Below, one piece after another: positions 42,964 through 52,200 of a stretch of DNA of 64,000 nt; position 1 is the first letter of the stretch, and every line of letters starts with the position of its first letter. This DNA comes from Ramlibacter sp. WS9 (GTDB taxonomy: Bacteria; Pseudomonadota; Gammaproteobacteria; Burkholderiales; Burkholderiaceae_C), in the NCBI RefSeq assembly GCF_003797765.1, contig NZ_RKMB01000025.1:18239-82238 (forward strand), read 5' to 3'. The notes beneath the pieces were generated by a model. That model searched no databases and was not told the origin of the DNA. It saw nothing but the letters and a program-made list of their open reading frames with translations. The translations under genes were made by a program, and so were the position numbers.

Positions 42964-44283
42964 ATGAGCGATTCACAAGACAAGACCACTTCCCGCCGTT
43001 CGCTGCTCAAGCAGTCGGCATTGGCCATCGCGGGTGCGGGCCTGTACGGCGCCGCGCCGTTCTACGGGCCGTGGAAGCACAACCACGCCTGGGCGCAGGC
43101 CGCGCAGAAGAAGCCGCTCGTCATCGGCCTCACCATGGACGCATCGGGCCAGTACGCGGCGTCGGGCGGCGAAGAGCGGCTGGGCGCGATGATGGCCATC
43201 AAGGAGTTCAACGACAAGGGCGGCGTGCTGGGCCGGCGCATCGAAGCCATCCACATGGACACGGAAACCACGCCGGCCACCGGATCGCGCGTGGCGGAAC
43301 GCATGATCACGCGCAACGAGGCCGCTTTCCTCATCGGCGCGGTGCACTCGGGCGTGGCCAACGCCATCTCGCAGGTCGCGCAGAAGTACGGCGCGATCTT
43401 CTTCAACACCAACTCCAGCTCGCCCACCGAGGCCGGCAAGGACTGCCATCGCACCAAGTTCGTGTGGGACGGCAACGGCGCCAACTTCTCGCAGGCCATC
43501 GTGCGCAACGCGATGAAGACCAGCGGCCGCAACTGGGTGCTGCTGACCAACGACTACGTGTGGGGCCACAACACCGCCAAGTCCACCCGCGCCGTGATTG
43601 AGGCGAACGGCGGCCGCGTGGTGGAGGAGCTGCTGGTGCCGCAGAACACACGCGACTTCTCCGCCTACCTGCTCAAGCTGCAACAGATCAAGCCGCATGC
43701 GGTTGCCACCGCCGTCGGCGGCGACGACATCAAGGCGCTGCGCCAGCAGGTGGTGCAGCTGAAGATGCACCAGCAGGCCGCGTGGATCAACAACCAGCAG
43801 GACTGGCCTGACGTTTACGGCCTGGGCCCGGAGGCGATCTTCGGCGTGTTCGGCACCACCTGGTACTGGCGCCTCAACCTGCCGGGCGTGAAGGAGTTCG
43901 TGGCGGCCTACCAGAAGCAGTTCCCCGGCATGGCCATTCGCGTGCCCGGCAACGTGTACCACAACGGCTACATGGCCACGCGCGAGCTGCTGCGCTGCGT
44001 CGAAGAGGCGGGCACCACCAACAACATCGCCATCATCAAGAAGCTCGAAGGCCGCAAGATGAGCGCGGCCGACCGCCTCCAGCACCACGAGGCGTGGATC
44101 GACCCGGCCACGCACCACGTGCAGCAGACCATCTACATGGCGGCCTACAACGACCAGCCGGCCGAGAAGGACGACATCTACAAGATCCTCTCCAACGTGG
44201 ACCCGAAGGAAGTGGTCGACAAGGACGCCGCGGGCGCGTGCAAGCTGGAAACCTACGAAGCCACGCCGAGCTACGAGGCGTAG
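42964..44283 (+). CDS. ABC transporter periplasmic binding protein, Tat-exported (Leu/Ile/Val-BP family)
   Basis: The 439-aa protein has a twin-arginine signal (SRRSLLKQSALAIAGAGLYG) and then a type I periplasmic binding fold of the Leu-binding family (LVIGLTMDASGQYAASGGEERLGAMMAIKEFNDKGG). It should deliver substrate to LivH/LivM. The family binds amino acids, amides, urea or aromatic and sugar acids; here the catabolic neighbours suggest a sugar acid or polyol. An AGGAGACAG precedes the ATG. Confidence 0.9.
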   Translation: MSDSQDKTTSRRSLLKQSALAIAGAGLYGAAPFYGPWKHNHAWAQAAQKKPLVIGLTMDASGQYAASGGEERLGAMMAIKEFNDKGGVLGRRIEAIHMDTETTPATGSRVAERMITRNEAAFLIGAVHSGVANAISQVAQKYGAIFFNTNSSSPTEAGKDCHRTKFVWDGNGANFSQAIVRNAMKTSGRNWVLLTNDYVWGHNTAKSTRAVIEANGGRVVEELLVPQNTRDFSAYLLKLQQIKPHAVATAVGGDDIKALRQQVVQLKMHQQAAWINNQQDWPDVYGLGPEAIFGVFGTTWYWRLNLPGVKEFVAAYQKQFPGMAIRVPGNVYHNGYMATRELLRCVEEAGTTNNIAIIKKLEGRKMSAADRLQHHEAWIDPATHHVQQTIYMAAYNDQPAEKDDIYKILSNVDPKEVVDKDAAGACKLETYEATPSYEA

Positions 44284-44290
44284 CAGCCCC

Positions 44291-45208
44291 GTGAACGTGC
44301 TCCCCCACCTCGTCAACGGCATCTCCCTCGGCCTTCTCTTCGCACTGATCGCGTTGGGCTTCATGCTCATCGTCGGCGTGATGGAGACCATCAACCTGGC
44401 GCACGGTTCGCTCTTTGCGCTGGGCATGTACTTCGCGCTGTTCTTCGTCTCGCCGCAGCTCGGCTGGTTCCCCAACGTGCAGGCCGCGTACATGGCGCTG
44501 CCCATCGGCACGCGCTATCTCGTCGCGCTGTTTCTCGCGCCGGTGTTCGTCGGGTTGTTCGGCATGCTGCTGGAGCTGTGCCTGCGCCGCACCTATGGCA
44601 AGGACCCGCTCTACGGCCTGCTGCTCACGTTCGGCGCGGCGCTGGTGATCGAGGAAACGATTCGCGTGGTGTGGGGCTCGACGGAGAAGCAGCTGGCCCT
44701 GCCCGAAGCGATCTCGGGCGCGTTCCTGCTCGGCGACTTGATCTATTCGAAGTACCGGTTCTTCGCCAGCGGCTTCGCCATCTTCGCCATCGCTGCGCTG
44801 TGGCTGTTCCTGGAGAAGACGCCCTACGGCGCGATCATCAAGGCCGGCGCGCACGACAGCGAGATGGTGCGCGCGCTGGGCATCAACCTGGCGCGCCTGC
44901 GCCTGCTGGTGTTCGGCATCGGCGTGGCGCTGGCCGCGATCGCCGGTGTGGTGATGGCGCCGATCTGGGGCATCCGTCCGCATGTGGGTGTGGATGCGGT
45001 GGTGCCCGCCTTCCTCATCATCGTGCTCGGCGGCGTGGGCTCGCTCTGGGGCGCGGTGCTGGCGGGGCTGATGGTGGGCATGGTCGTCGGACTCACCGGA
45101 GCGTATGCTTCCGAATGGTCGCTCATGTCCATGTATTTGTTGTTCATCGCCGTGGTAACTTTCCGGTCGCGCGGCCTCTTTGGAAAGAAGAGCGTGCTCG
45201 ATGTTTGA
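44291..45208 (+). CDS. Branched-chain-type ABC transporter permease (LivH-like)
   Basis: The 305-aa hydrophobic protein shows the LivH strings GISLGLLFALIALGFMLIVGVMETINLAHG and LGGVGSLWGAVLAGLMVGMV. It partners the LivM-like permease encoded on the other strand 5 kb away. The start is GTG at 44291, 7 bases after the binding protein gene; no ATG is available in front of the first membrane segment. Its last 8 bases overlap the SDR start. Confidence 0.9.
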   Translation: MNVLPHLVNGISLGLLFALIALGFMLIVGVMETINLAHGSLFALGMYFALFFVSPQLGWFPNVQAAYMALPIGTRYLVALFLAPVFVGLFGMLLELCLRRTYGKDPLYGLLLTFGAALVIEETIRVVWGSTEKQLALPEAISGAFLLGDLIYSKYRFFASGFAIFAIAALWLFLEKTPYGAIIKAGAHDSEMVRALGINLARLRLLVFGIGVALAAIAGVVMAPIWGIRPHVGVDAVVPAFLIIVLGGVGSLWGAVLAGLMVGMVVGLTGAYASEWSLMSMYLLFIAVVTFRSRGLFGKKSVLDV

Positions 45209-45947
45209 AACCCTGCAAGGCAAGGTTGCCATCGTCACCGGCGCAGCGGGCACCATGGGCCTGGCCGCGACAAAGTTTCTGCTGGAAGACGGCTGCAAGG
45301 TGGCGATGGTCGACTTCAACCGCGAGCGCAATGAAGAACTGGCGCGCGGTCTGGGCGACAACGCCCGCGCCTTCTCGTTCGACATCAGCGACCCGGATGC
45401 GGTGCGTGCCGGCTGCGCGCGCATCGCGAGCGAACTGGGCGATGCGGACATCCTGGTCAACAACGCCGGCATCCTCTCCAACAACAAGGCGGAAGCCACA
45501 GACCCGGCGGAATGGCGGCGCGTGCTGGGCGCCAACCTCGACGGCGCCTTCTTCCTCGCGCAGTGCGTCATGCCCGCGATGAAGAAGCGGCGATTCGGCC
45601 GCATCATCAACACCTGCTCGCTCGCGGCCAAGACCGGCGGCTTGACGGCGGGCACGGCCTATTCGGTGTCGAAGGGCGCGATGACGTCGCTCACGTTCTC
45701 GCTGGCACGCGAGCTGGCTTCGCACGGCGTCACGGCCAACGGCATCTCGCCAGCCTACGTGAAGACGCCGATGATCACCGAACAGCTGAACGAAGAGCAG
45801 CGGCAGAAGCTGCTGAAAGACATTCCCGTCGGCCGCTTCTGCGAGCCGGAGGAATTCGCGCACGTGGTGCGCTTCCTCGCGTCGCCGCTGGCCGGCTTCA
45901 TCACCGGCGAGATCGTCGACCTGAACGGCGGCCTGCTAATGGACTGA
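45201..45947 (+). CDS. SDR-family oxidoreductase 1
   Basis: The 248-aa classical SDR from the ATG at 45201 has TGAAGTMG as the cofactor loop, NNAGIL, a Ser in INTCSLAAKT and YSVSK as the Tyr-x3-Lys pair. It is similar in layout to gluconate 5-dehydrogenase and 3-oxoacyl reductases. In this operon it probably oxidises the imported sugar acid or polyol before phosphorylation. It overlaps the LivH stop by 8 bases. Substrate and position of oxidation are not determined by sequence. Confidence 0.88.
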   Translation: MFETLQGKVAIVTGAAGTMGLAATKFLLEDGCKVAMVDFNRERNEELARGLGDNARAFSFDISDPDAVRAGCARIASELGDADILVNNAGILSNNKAEATDPAEWRRVLGANLDGAFFLAQCVMPAMKKRRFGRIINTCSLAAKTGGLTAGTAYSVSKGAMTSLTFSLARELASHGVTANGISPAYVKTPMITEQLNEEQRQKLLKDIPVGRFCEPEEFAHVVRFLASPLAGFITGEIVDLNGGLLMD

Positions 45948-45954
45948 CCCCACG

Positions 45955-45986
45955 GCTGTCATTGCGGGCTTGACCCGCAATCCATC
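45955..45986. repeat. REP-like palindrome between two SDR genes
   Basis: GTCATTGCGGGCTTGACCCG followed by CAATCCA is a short hairpin-forming unit with the same GTCAT...ATCCA framing as the pair at 37269-37328. It occupies the 63-base gap between the two SDR genes. Confidence 0.6.
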
Positions 45987-46010
45987 TCCGCACACCACCA
46001 AGCCTCACCA

Positions 46011-46823
46011 ATGCCAGCCATCACCCCCCGCATCGACTTCACCCGCGAACTGGCCAACCTCTTCAGCCTGAAGGGCAAAACCGCCTACGTCCCCGGTGGC
46101 TACGGCGGCATCGGCGAAGCCATGGCATGGGCACTCGCAATGGCCGGTGCGAGAGTCGCCGTATCCGGCCGCGACGCCACCAAGGCCGAAGCACTCGCAA
46201 ACGACTTGCGCGCCGCCGGCCACGAAGCCATCGGCCTCGCGATGGACGCGCATTCCGTCGCCGACATCCAGGCGTCGGTGGACCGCGTGGCCAAGGAGCT
46301 GGGCGGCCTGGACATCCTCGTCAACTGCGTCGGCATGCAGCGCGAACAGAAGCTGCTGGACGTGACGGAGGAAACCTTCGACGAAGTGCTGCAGGTCAAC
46401 CTGAAGGCCGCGATGTTCCTCGCGCAGGCCGCAGCCAAACACCAGATCGCCGGCCAGCGCGGCGGCGCGCAGATGCATCTGCTCTCCGTGCGCGCGCAAC
46501 TCGGCCTGCGCGGCCGCGGCTACTCGGCGTATTGCAGCACCAAGGGCGGCCTGGTGATGCTGATCAAACAGCACGCGAGCGAGCTGGCCGTGCACGGCAT
46601 CACCGTCAACGGCATCGCACCCACGGTGGTGCGCACGGAGATGGCGCGGCACTGGCTGGAGAACCCGGAGACCAAAGCGCAGGTACTGGGGCGAATTCCG
46701 TTGGGGCGCGTTGCGGACCCGAAAGATGTGGCGGGGGCTGCGGTGTTTTTTGCCAGCCCGGCAGGCGCATTCGTCACCGGGCAAGTGATCTATGTGGATG
46801 GCGGAATCACGGCGAGCCAATAG
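46011..46823 (+). CDS. SDR-family oxidoreductase 2
   Basis: The 270-aa SDR has the cofactor loop as VPGGYGGIG (residues 27-35) in place of the common TGxxxGxG, NCVGMQ where NNAG is usual, and YSAYCSTK holding Tyr174 and Lys178. It resembles 2-deoxy-D-gluconate 3-dehydrogenase/KduD-type enzymes in length and C-terminal VTGQVIYVDGG. It probably acts in the same catabolic pathway as the preceding SDR. A frameshifted fragment highly similar to residues 142-184 of this protein lies at 49066-49205. Confidence 0.88.
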   Translation: MPAITPRIDFTRELANLFSLKGKTAYVPGGYGGIGEAMAWALAMAGARVAVSGRDATKAEALANDLRAAGHEAIGLAMDAHSVADIQASVDRVAKELGGLDILVNCVGMQREQKLLDVTEETFDEVLQVNLKAAMFLAQAAAKHQIAGQRGGAQMHLLSVRAQLGLRGRGYSAYCSTKGGLVMLIKQHASELAVHGITVNGIAPTVVRTEMARHWLENPETKAQVLGRIPLGRVADPKDVAGAAVFFASPAGAFVTGQVIYVDGGITASQ

Positions 46824-46842
46824 GTCACCTGTTTAGGCTATG

Positions 46843-46859
46843 GTGCGGCAAGGCCGCAC
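46843..46859. terminator. Hairpin after SDR 2 (weak terminator candidate)
   Basis: GTGCGGC-AAG-GCCGCAC is a perfect 7-bp stem with a 3-base loop, 20 bases after the SDR stop. It lacks a T-run, so it may stabilise the message end rather than terminate. Confidence 0.35.
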
Positions 46860-46902
46860 TTCCTAAGATGCGACGTTGCAGGCCAGTATTCCAGGGAGAT
46901 CC

Positions 46903-47979
46903 ATGTCGAACGAACGAAGAAGCGCCTCCATGTGCGCCGGACGCCTGCGGGCGCGCATCAACCAAACCGCTGCTGTGGTGTTGCTGGCGGGCGTTCTCGC
47001 CCCTCCAGCGAGCGCCCAGACAGTGCCCGGGGCGCCGACGGCGGTCACAGCGACGCCGGGTAACGGCTCGATCACTCTCAACTGGCGCGCTCCCGCGAGC
47101 GACGGCGGGTCGCCGATCCTCTACCACACGCTGGTGTGCTGGAGCACGGCTGGCAACTCCGCCGCTTCGCCCCTAGGAGTTCACTACACGTGGACACTCG
47201 GCGGGATGCAGAACGGCCTTGCGTACAACTGCTACGTGCAGGCCGGCAACGCGGTGGGGCGGGGCCCGCACAGCAGCGATGTCACCGCCACTCCATCGGC
47301 GCCCGTGCCTCCCAGCTTCGTACAGGTCGGCGTCGGTACGTCGTTCAGCAGCGCGAGCATCGGCTCCGCGAACAACTATGGTGGCATCTCCTCCGGCCAG
47401 CTCGCCGAATGGGACGGAAGCCGCTGGGCACCCGGTGGAATCGCCTTGTCGCAAGTCGCTTACGGCAGCGACGGCACACGATGGGGTGTCACGTCGGCGG
47501 GCGTTATCTATCGCTCCAAGGCTGCCGCGCTCCAGCCGGTTCCCGCCTCCTGGATCGTCATGCCTGGTGGGCTGAAGCAGATCGCCTACGGCAACACCGC
47601 GAACATCTGGGGCGTCAATGCGGACGGCTACACCTACATCTGGGGCGGAGTCGAATGGCACGTCGTGCCTGGAAAGTTCACTTCCGTGTCCGCCTCGGCG
47701 GACGGCACGGTGTTTGCGCTCGACGCCAATGAATCGATCTGGCGCTGGACCGAGAAGCAGAGCTGGGAGCAAATGTCGGGCGCGCTTCGCACCATCTCGG
47801 TGGGCAGCGCATCCAATATCTGGGGCGTGAGTGCGGCCGGCGACGTTTACCAATGGAACCCCGCGACGTCCGCCTGGGTGAGGCCGCCGGTGCCTGCCGG
47901 TAAGTTCGTCGGCGTCAGCGCCGCCGCTGATGGATCTCTGCTTCTGGTCCGCAACGACGGCACGCTCTGGAAGAAATAA
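46903..47979 (+). CDS. Secreted FnIII / tectonin beta-propeller protein
   Basis: The 358-aa protein from the ATG at 46903 (GGGAGAT upstream) has a signal peptide ending in PASAQ, then one fibronectin type III domain (VPGAPTAVTATPGNGSITLN). From about residue 135 it has five or so repeats of about 40 residues with the tectonin pattern (ISVGSASNIWGVSAAGDVYQW; VSASADGTVFALDANESIW). Tectonin propellers bind lipopolysaccharide or glycans in other organisms. It is probably extracellular or periplasmic. It is a lone plus-strand gene after the catabolic operon; the function is not known. Confidence 0.85.
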   Translation: MSNERRSASMCAGRLRARINQTAAVVLLAGVLAPPASAQTVPGAPTAVTATPGNGSITLNWRAPASDGGSPILYHTLVCWSTAGNSAASPLGVHYTWTLGGMQNGLAYNCYVQAGNAVGRGPHSSDVTATPSAPVPPSFVQVGVGTSFSSASIGSANNYGGISSGQLAEWDGSRWAPGGIALSQVAYGSDGTRWGVTSAGVIYRSKAAALQPVPASWIVMPGGLKQIAYGNTANIWGVNADGYTYIWGGVEWHVVPGKFTSVSASADGTVFALDANESIWRWTEKQSWEQMSGALRTISVGSASNIWGVSAAGDVYQWNPATSAWVRPPVPAGKFVGVSAAADGSLLLVRNDGTLWKK

Positions 47980-48005
47980 CGCAGGTCGCCGGACAGCCCG
48001 CCGGA

Positions 48006-48995
48006 TCAGGCCCAGGTGATCCGGTAGTCCAGCGAGTGCCCGATGCGCTCCGAAAAGCGCGCGACTGATTTGGCCGCCATCCGTTCGCTGACACTCACCG
48101 GGATCAGCGTCGTGAGCCAGGCCCTGACGCCTTGGGGCTCGCCCTCCAGCTTGCGCGGCACTGAGACGGGGGTGTAGCCCACATTCGCCTCCCGCTTGCC
48201 GGCCTTTTCGAGCAGGTCATAAAGATCGCGGAACAGGATGAACGAAGTGTCGTTCTGGTGCACCGACCAGTTCGCCACCGGCAGAAAGTCGACCAGGTGA
48301 ATGAGCTGGTAGTTCAGCGCGGTCCAAAGGTCCTTGCCGCTCATCGTGATCGGCGCGTTGTCGATCACACGGTGAAACGTGATGGAGGCGATGGCATCGG
48401 CGCGATGTGCATTTTCACGGAGCTCGCGGCGCAGCGGGCCGGCGTAGAGCAGCCGCAGCACCGAAGGAAAGGCCTCGACCTGCGTCCACTCGGTGGGCGT
48501 CATCAGCGGGCGCAACGCCGGGATCTTGTCCGCGGTCATCGCAAAGGTGTTGGTGCCGGTTCCGAGGATGGAGTGCAGCAGCATCACCAGCGGGGACTGG
48601 CCGGGGTAGTGCTGCACGGTGTACTCGAAGCAGAAGTACAGATGGTCGAGGAACGAGCCGTCCGCATGCTCCACATCGAAGTCGCACTCGCTCACCAGGA
48701 ACTGCATCAGCTCCGGGCTCACGACAGGGAGCGTATGCGCGGCACGAGCCGCAGCGTATTCGGCCTGCACGGCCTGGGCGGCTGCCGCGTCCCAATGCGC
48801 CTCCTTGGCCACCCGGGTTGTGATCACGAAGCGGGCGGCCTTGCCCTCGAGCGTCTTGAAGATGGTGCGGTCGAGATCGAAGTCCGGTATCGGCTCGACC
48901 CGGACCTTGCCCGTGTGCTCGAGCGCAGCGCCATGGGCGATGGCGGCCTTGCGTTGGGTCGTCGGTTCGGGACGTTCGGCGGCGGATTGCTTCAT
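48006..48995 (-). CDS. Uncharacterised protein, 329 aa
   Basis: Start ATG at 48995 with GAGGATC just upstream. I do not recognise the family. There is no signal peptide or clear membrane segment. The sequence is His/Asp/Trp-rich in places (FDVEHADGSFLDHLYFCFEYTVQHYPGQ cut into parts around residues 105-132; LNYQLIHLVDFLPVANWSVHQND around 235-257), hinting at a compact globular, possibly metal-binding, enzyme. It is convergent with the tectonin gene (26 bases between stops) and divergent from the defence-like insertion. Codon use looks native. Confidence 0.75.
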   Translation of the reverse strand: MKQSAAERPEPTTQRKAAIAHGAALEHTGKVRVEPIPDFDLDRTIFKTLEGKAARFVITTRVAKEAHWDAAAAQAVQAEYAAARAAHTLPVVSPELMQFLVSECDFDVEHADGSFLDHLYFCFEYTVQHYPGQSPLVMLLHSILGTGTNTFAMTADKIPALRPLMTPTEWTQVEAFPSVLRLLYAGPLRRELRENAHRADAIASITFHRVIDNAPITMSGKDLWTALNYQLIHLVDFLPVANWSVHQNDTSFILFRDLYDLLEKAGKREANVGYTPVSVPRKLEGEPQGVRAWLTTLIPVSVSERMAAKSVARFSERIGHSLDYRITWA

Positions 48996-49065
48996 GGGGA
49001 TCCTCGCGAGTGTTCGCTTTTATACACGACTGGGTTTGCGGCGTCGGTGCGCACGCCAGGCAGTC

Positions 49066-49205
49066 GCCAAACACGAGATCGCCGGTCAACGCGGCGGTGC
49101 GCAGGTGCACCTGATGTCGGTGCGCTCGGAACTCGGCCTGCGCGGTCCGGGGGCTACTCGGCGTATTGCAGTGGCAAGGGTGGTCTGGTGATGCTGACGC
49201 AAATC
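49066..49205 (+). pseudogene. Frameshifted SDR fragment
   Basis: Translation gives AKHEIAGQRGGAQVHLMSVR, then SELGLRGP, then after a +1 shift in a run of five Gs the string GYSAYCSGKGGLVML. This matches residues 142-184 of the SDR at 46011-46823, including the active-site Tyr and Lys, both in protein and in most nucleotides. Nothing before or after aligns. It is a remnant of a second SDR copy, cut on both sides and ending about 45 bases before the large NTPase gene. Confidence 0.8.
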
Positions 49206-49248
49206 TTAGCCAAGCGGTGCTCTCGCCAGGATAGGCTACGCTTGCCAG

Positions 49249-52200
49249 ATGTTTGTTGACTTAAAGCGCACGTTCTCGGAGTTCAAACAACCGGCCGACT
49301 CGAGCGACGAGCAGGATTGGAGCGAGTATTTTGGTCACCGACAACATCAACGCACTTGGCGCGATTTGCATGAGAAGCCCCTTGCGATTGTCCTTGGCGA
49401 GGCTGGCATAGGAAAGACGACTGAATTCAAGAACGAACTTGCACGTCTGAAAGCGGGTGGAGGGCAAGGATTCTTCATTCCGCTAAACATGCTTTCGGTT
49501 CCTGACTCGTGGCAGCTTGCGTTGGCCGATACTCAAGTCGAGTATGCCTCCTGGGAAGCTTCAGAGGAGCTGGGATACTTCTTTCTCGACGCGGTCGACG
49601 AAGCTCGTCTGAAATCCCATGCCGACTTTGACACGGCGCTCGCTGTTGTACATCAAGCTCTCGGTGCGCACCTGCACCGTGTGCGCATTGCCATCTCTTC
49701 CCGTACGACGGACTGGTCGTCCCCTGCGGTACGGTCCGCAATCGTGCATCGCATCGGTCAACCGATTGGTCGAGCCAGCGCGGCTAGAGCAACGTCACAA
49801 GCACAAACCGATGAAGCTGACTTGAATGCCCCGGAATCCGTGCAGGCAAGAGCGCCTGACGTAGAGCCCTTTGTCGTTACGCTGGATCCTCTCTCCAACG
49901 CTGAAGCGCATCGCTGCGCCGCCGCGTTCTCTTTGCAGGAGTCAGGCCGCTTTTGGACTGCGGTGGGTGATGGAGAGTACGAGTACATGGCCACACGGCC
50001 ATTGGATTTGCGTTGGATGGTGGGTCTGTGGAATCAGCGAAGAACGCTCGGAACCTATCTCCAGCTCATCGAAGTGAACATCGCACAGCGACTTCAGGAA
50101 TTCAATGAAAGCTACGAGTCCGCAGGTGAAGCCCTCTCCGTTGTGGAGCTCCACTCGGGCGCAACCGAGCTGGCCGCGGCCGCAGAATTTGGCGGGGCGC
50201 CCTTCTTTGCTTTGGACCGCGGCGCAGAGGCCACTTCAGTCGAGCTGGTTCCCTATGCGATCTTGAATGAATGGAAGCCAGTCGCGGTGCGCCGTCTGCT
50301 GGCTACTGCAATCTTCGATGAAGCAAGCTACGGACGAGTGATGTTTCATCACCGCTCGGTACGCGAGTATCTAGCGGCCGAATGGGTCGCAGAACAACTC
50401 GCTCTCGGTGTTCCACTGCTACGGATGCAGAGCTTGTTTGCAGGGCGCCCGTTTGGGCAAAATGCTCTAATTCCCGGCCGCCGCGCGGCGCTTGCTTGGT
50501 TGGCCGCGATGAACGCGGAGGTACGCGAGTGGGTCTCACGTGACTTCCCCGAAGTTCTGCTGCATGACGGAGACCCTCAGTCATGGGATCAGCTTTCAGC
50601 CGACAAAGCGTTCAAGAACTGGGTGACTGCGTCAACGCAGGGCTTTCGGGTGGACTGGACCCGCAGCCCGAGTCAATACCTGCGGGTCGGGCGGTCTTTG
50701 GGCGTAGGCCAAGTCGCGGAGGTTCTCTCAAACGCGACGGTGCCATCGCACGTAAGGAGCGTCTGCTTTCGCATTGCACGGCACGCAAAATTGACTGACT
50801 GTGCAGAAATCGCTTTCAGCATACTTCGAAGCCAGAGTTCCCTGCTTTGGGAGCGCAGGAGCGCGCTCGAGCTCCTTCAGAGCGTGGGCACCCCAGAGCA
50901 TGGGGCCGAAATCCTGGAGGACCTGAAATCTGGTGCGCTTGCAACAAATGACCTCGTAGCACATGCCTTGCCGGTCGTGGACTGGCGGCAGCTCACTGCG
51001 AACGAGTTGGCTGCCATTTTCGCCTCGACGGGCGATGAGGAAGACACAGGCATGGGGCCAATGGCGGAACTTGTGAAGGGGCAACTGCTGCCAATTGCCG
51101 ACCTCGCTGCCACAACGCTGCTGCTCACGGCTGTCATGGCCGCACTACCTCGTCCCGTGGCCGGTAAGCGCTTCGCACGTTTCCCGGAGTCAGACAGGCC
51201 AGAAAGGGCTTGGTTGCTGCGCTCCTTGCCTGGCTGTTTTGAACAGATGCTGCATTTGCTACCGAGTTCGCTGACCTCCTACGACGAGGTCTGCATGGAG
51301 GCTGCTGAGCGCGTTGAAGCGCTACGTGACACGGGATTCACAAACCGAACTGAATTAGAGCGCCTCCATCTTGCTGTGGCGAAACATTCCGCCCTACGTT
51401 GGAAAGTGGCTCTCGCCATCGCCCAGTCCGAGGACATTCGCGCTTCTGTCAGTCGGCTGACCTGGCGAGATTCGTCTCTGGCGAGCTTCGAATTCAATGA
51501 CCTGCCGGAATTAGTTCAACGCGCGAACGACGCGATTTTGGGCGCTCACGAACGCGGAGTTTGGTTCTCCGTCGCAGTTCGAGTCATTTTCGGCACGATG
51601 CATCGGCGTGAACGTTCGAGCGCCCTTAGAGTGCTGCTATTAGATGGTGTGGATGGCGAGCGACGCCGCGCCATTGGTGATGAATACCTGAAGGCATGTC
51701 AGGGCGCTCGAAGCAGGCGTGTGTGGGAGGCCAGCGAGCGTCGAAGAATAGCTGAAGCCGACCGGGACAATGCTGGCTTCAAAGCGAGAGTCGCTGAGCA
51801 CTTGCCGGATATACGCGATGGCACGCACTTCGGTTGGTTGCGAGCACTTCTGCAGTACGCGTTCGATCGGTTCCATCAAAGGGAATACTCAGAAGTCAAC
51901 TTCGATGCGATGGGCGATGCGCTCAGTCCTGAAATCGCTGCTGCATTTCGCGCCGGCCTGCGAGCACACTGGACCACTCTCGTACCTCCGAACCCGTCGG
52001 ACTATCCCGACAACCAAGTTCCATGGACCGCTATTGTGGCGCTAGCTGGCGTGCATTTGGCATTGCAAGATGAGAGCGCGATGGCTGCGCTCCCCACCGA
52101 ATGGGTTGCGAAGGCGGCTCAACTTTCCGTCTGGGAACTGAATGCGCCACCAGCTTGGCTGGCCCCACTTTCGCGGGCGCATCCCGCAGACGTCATCAAG

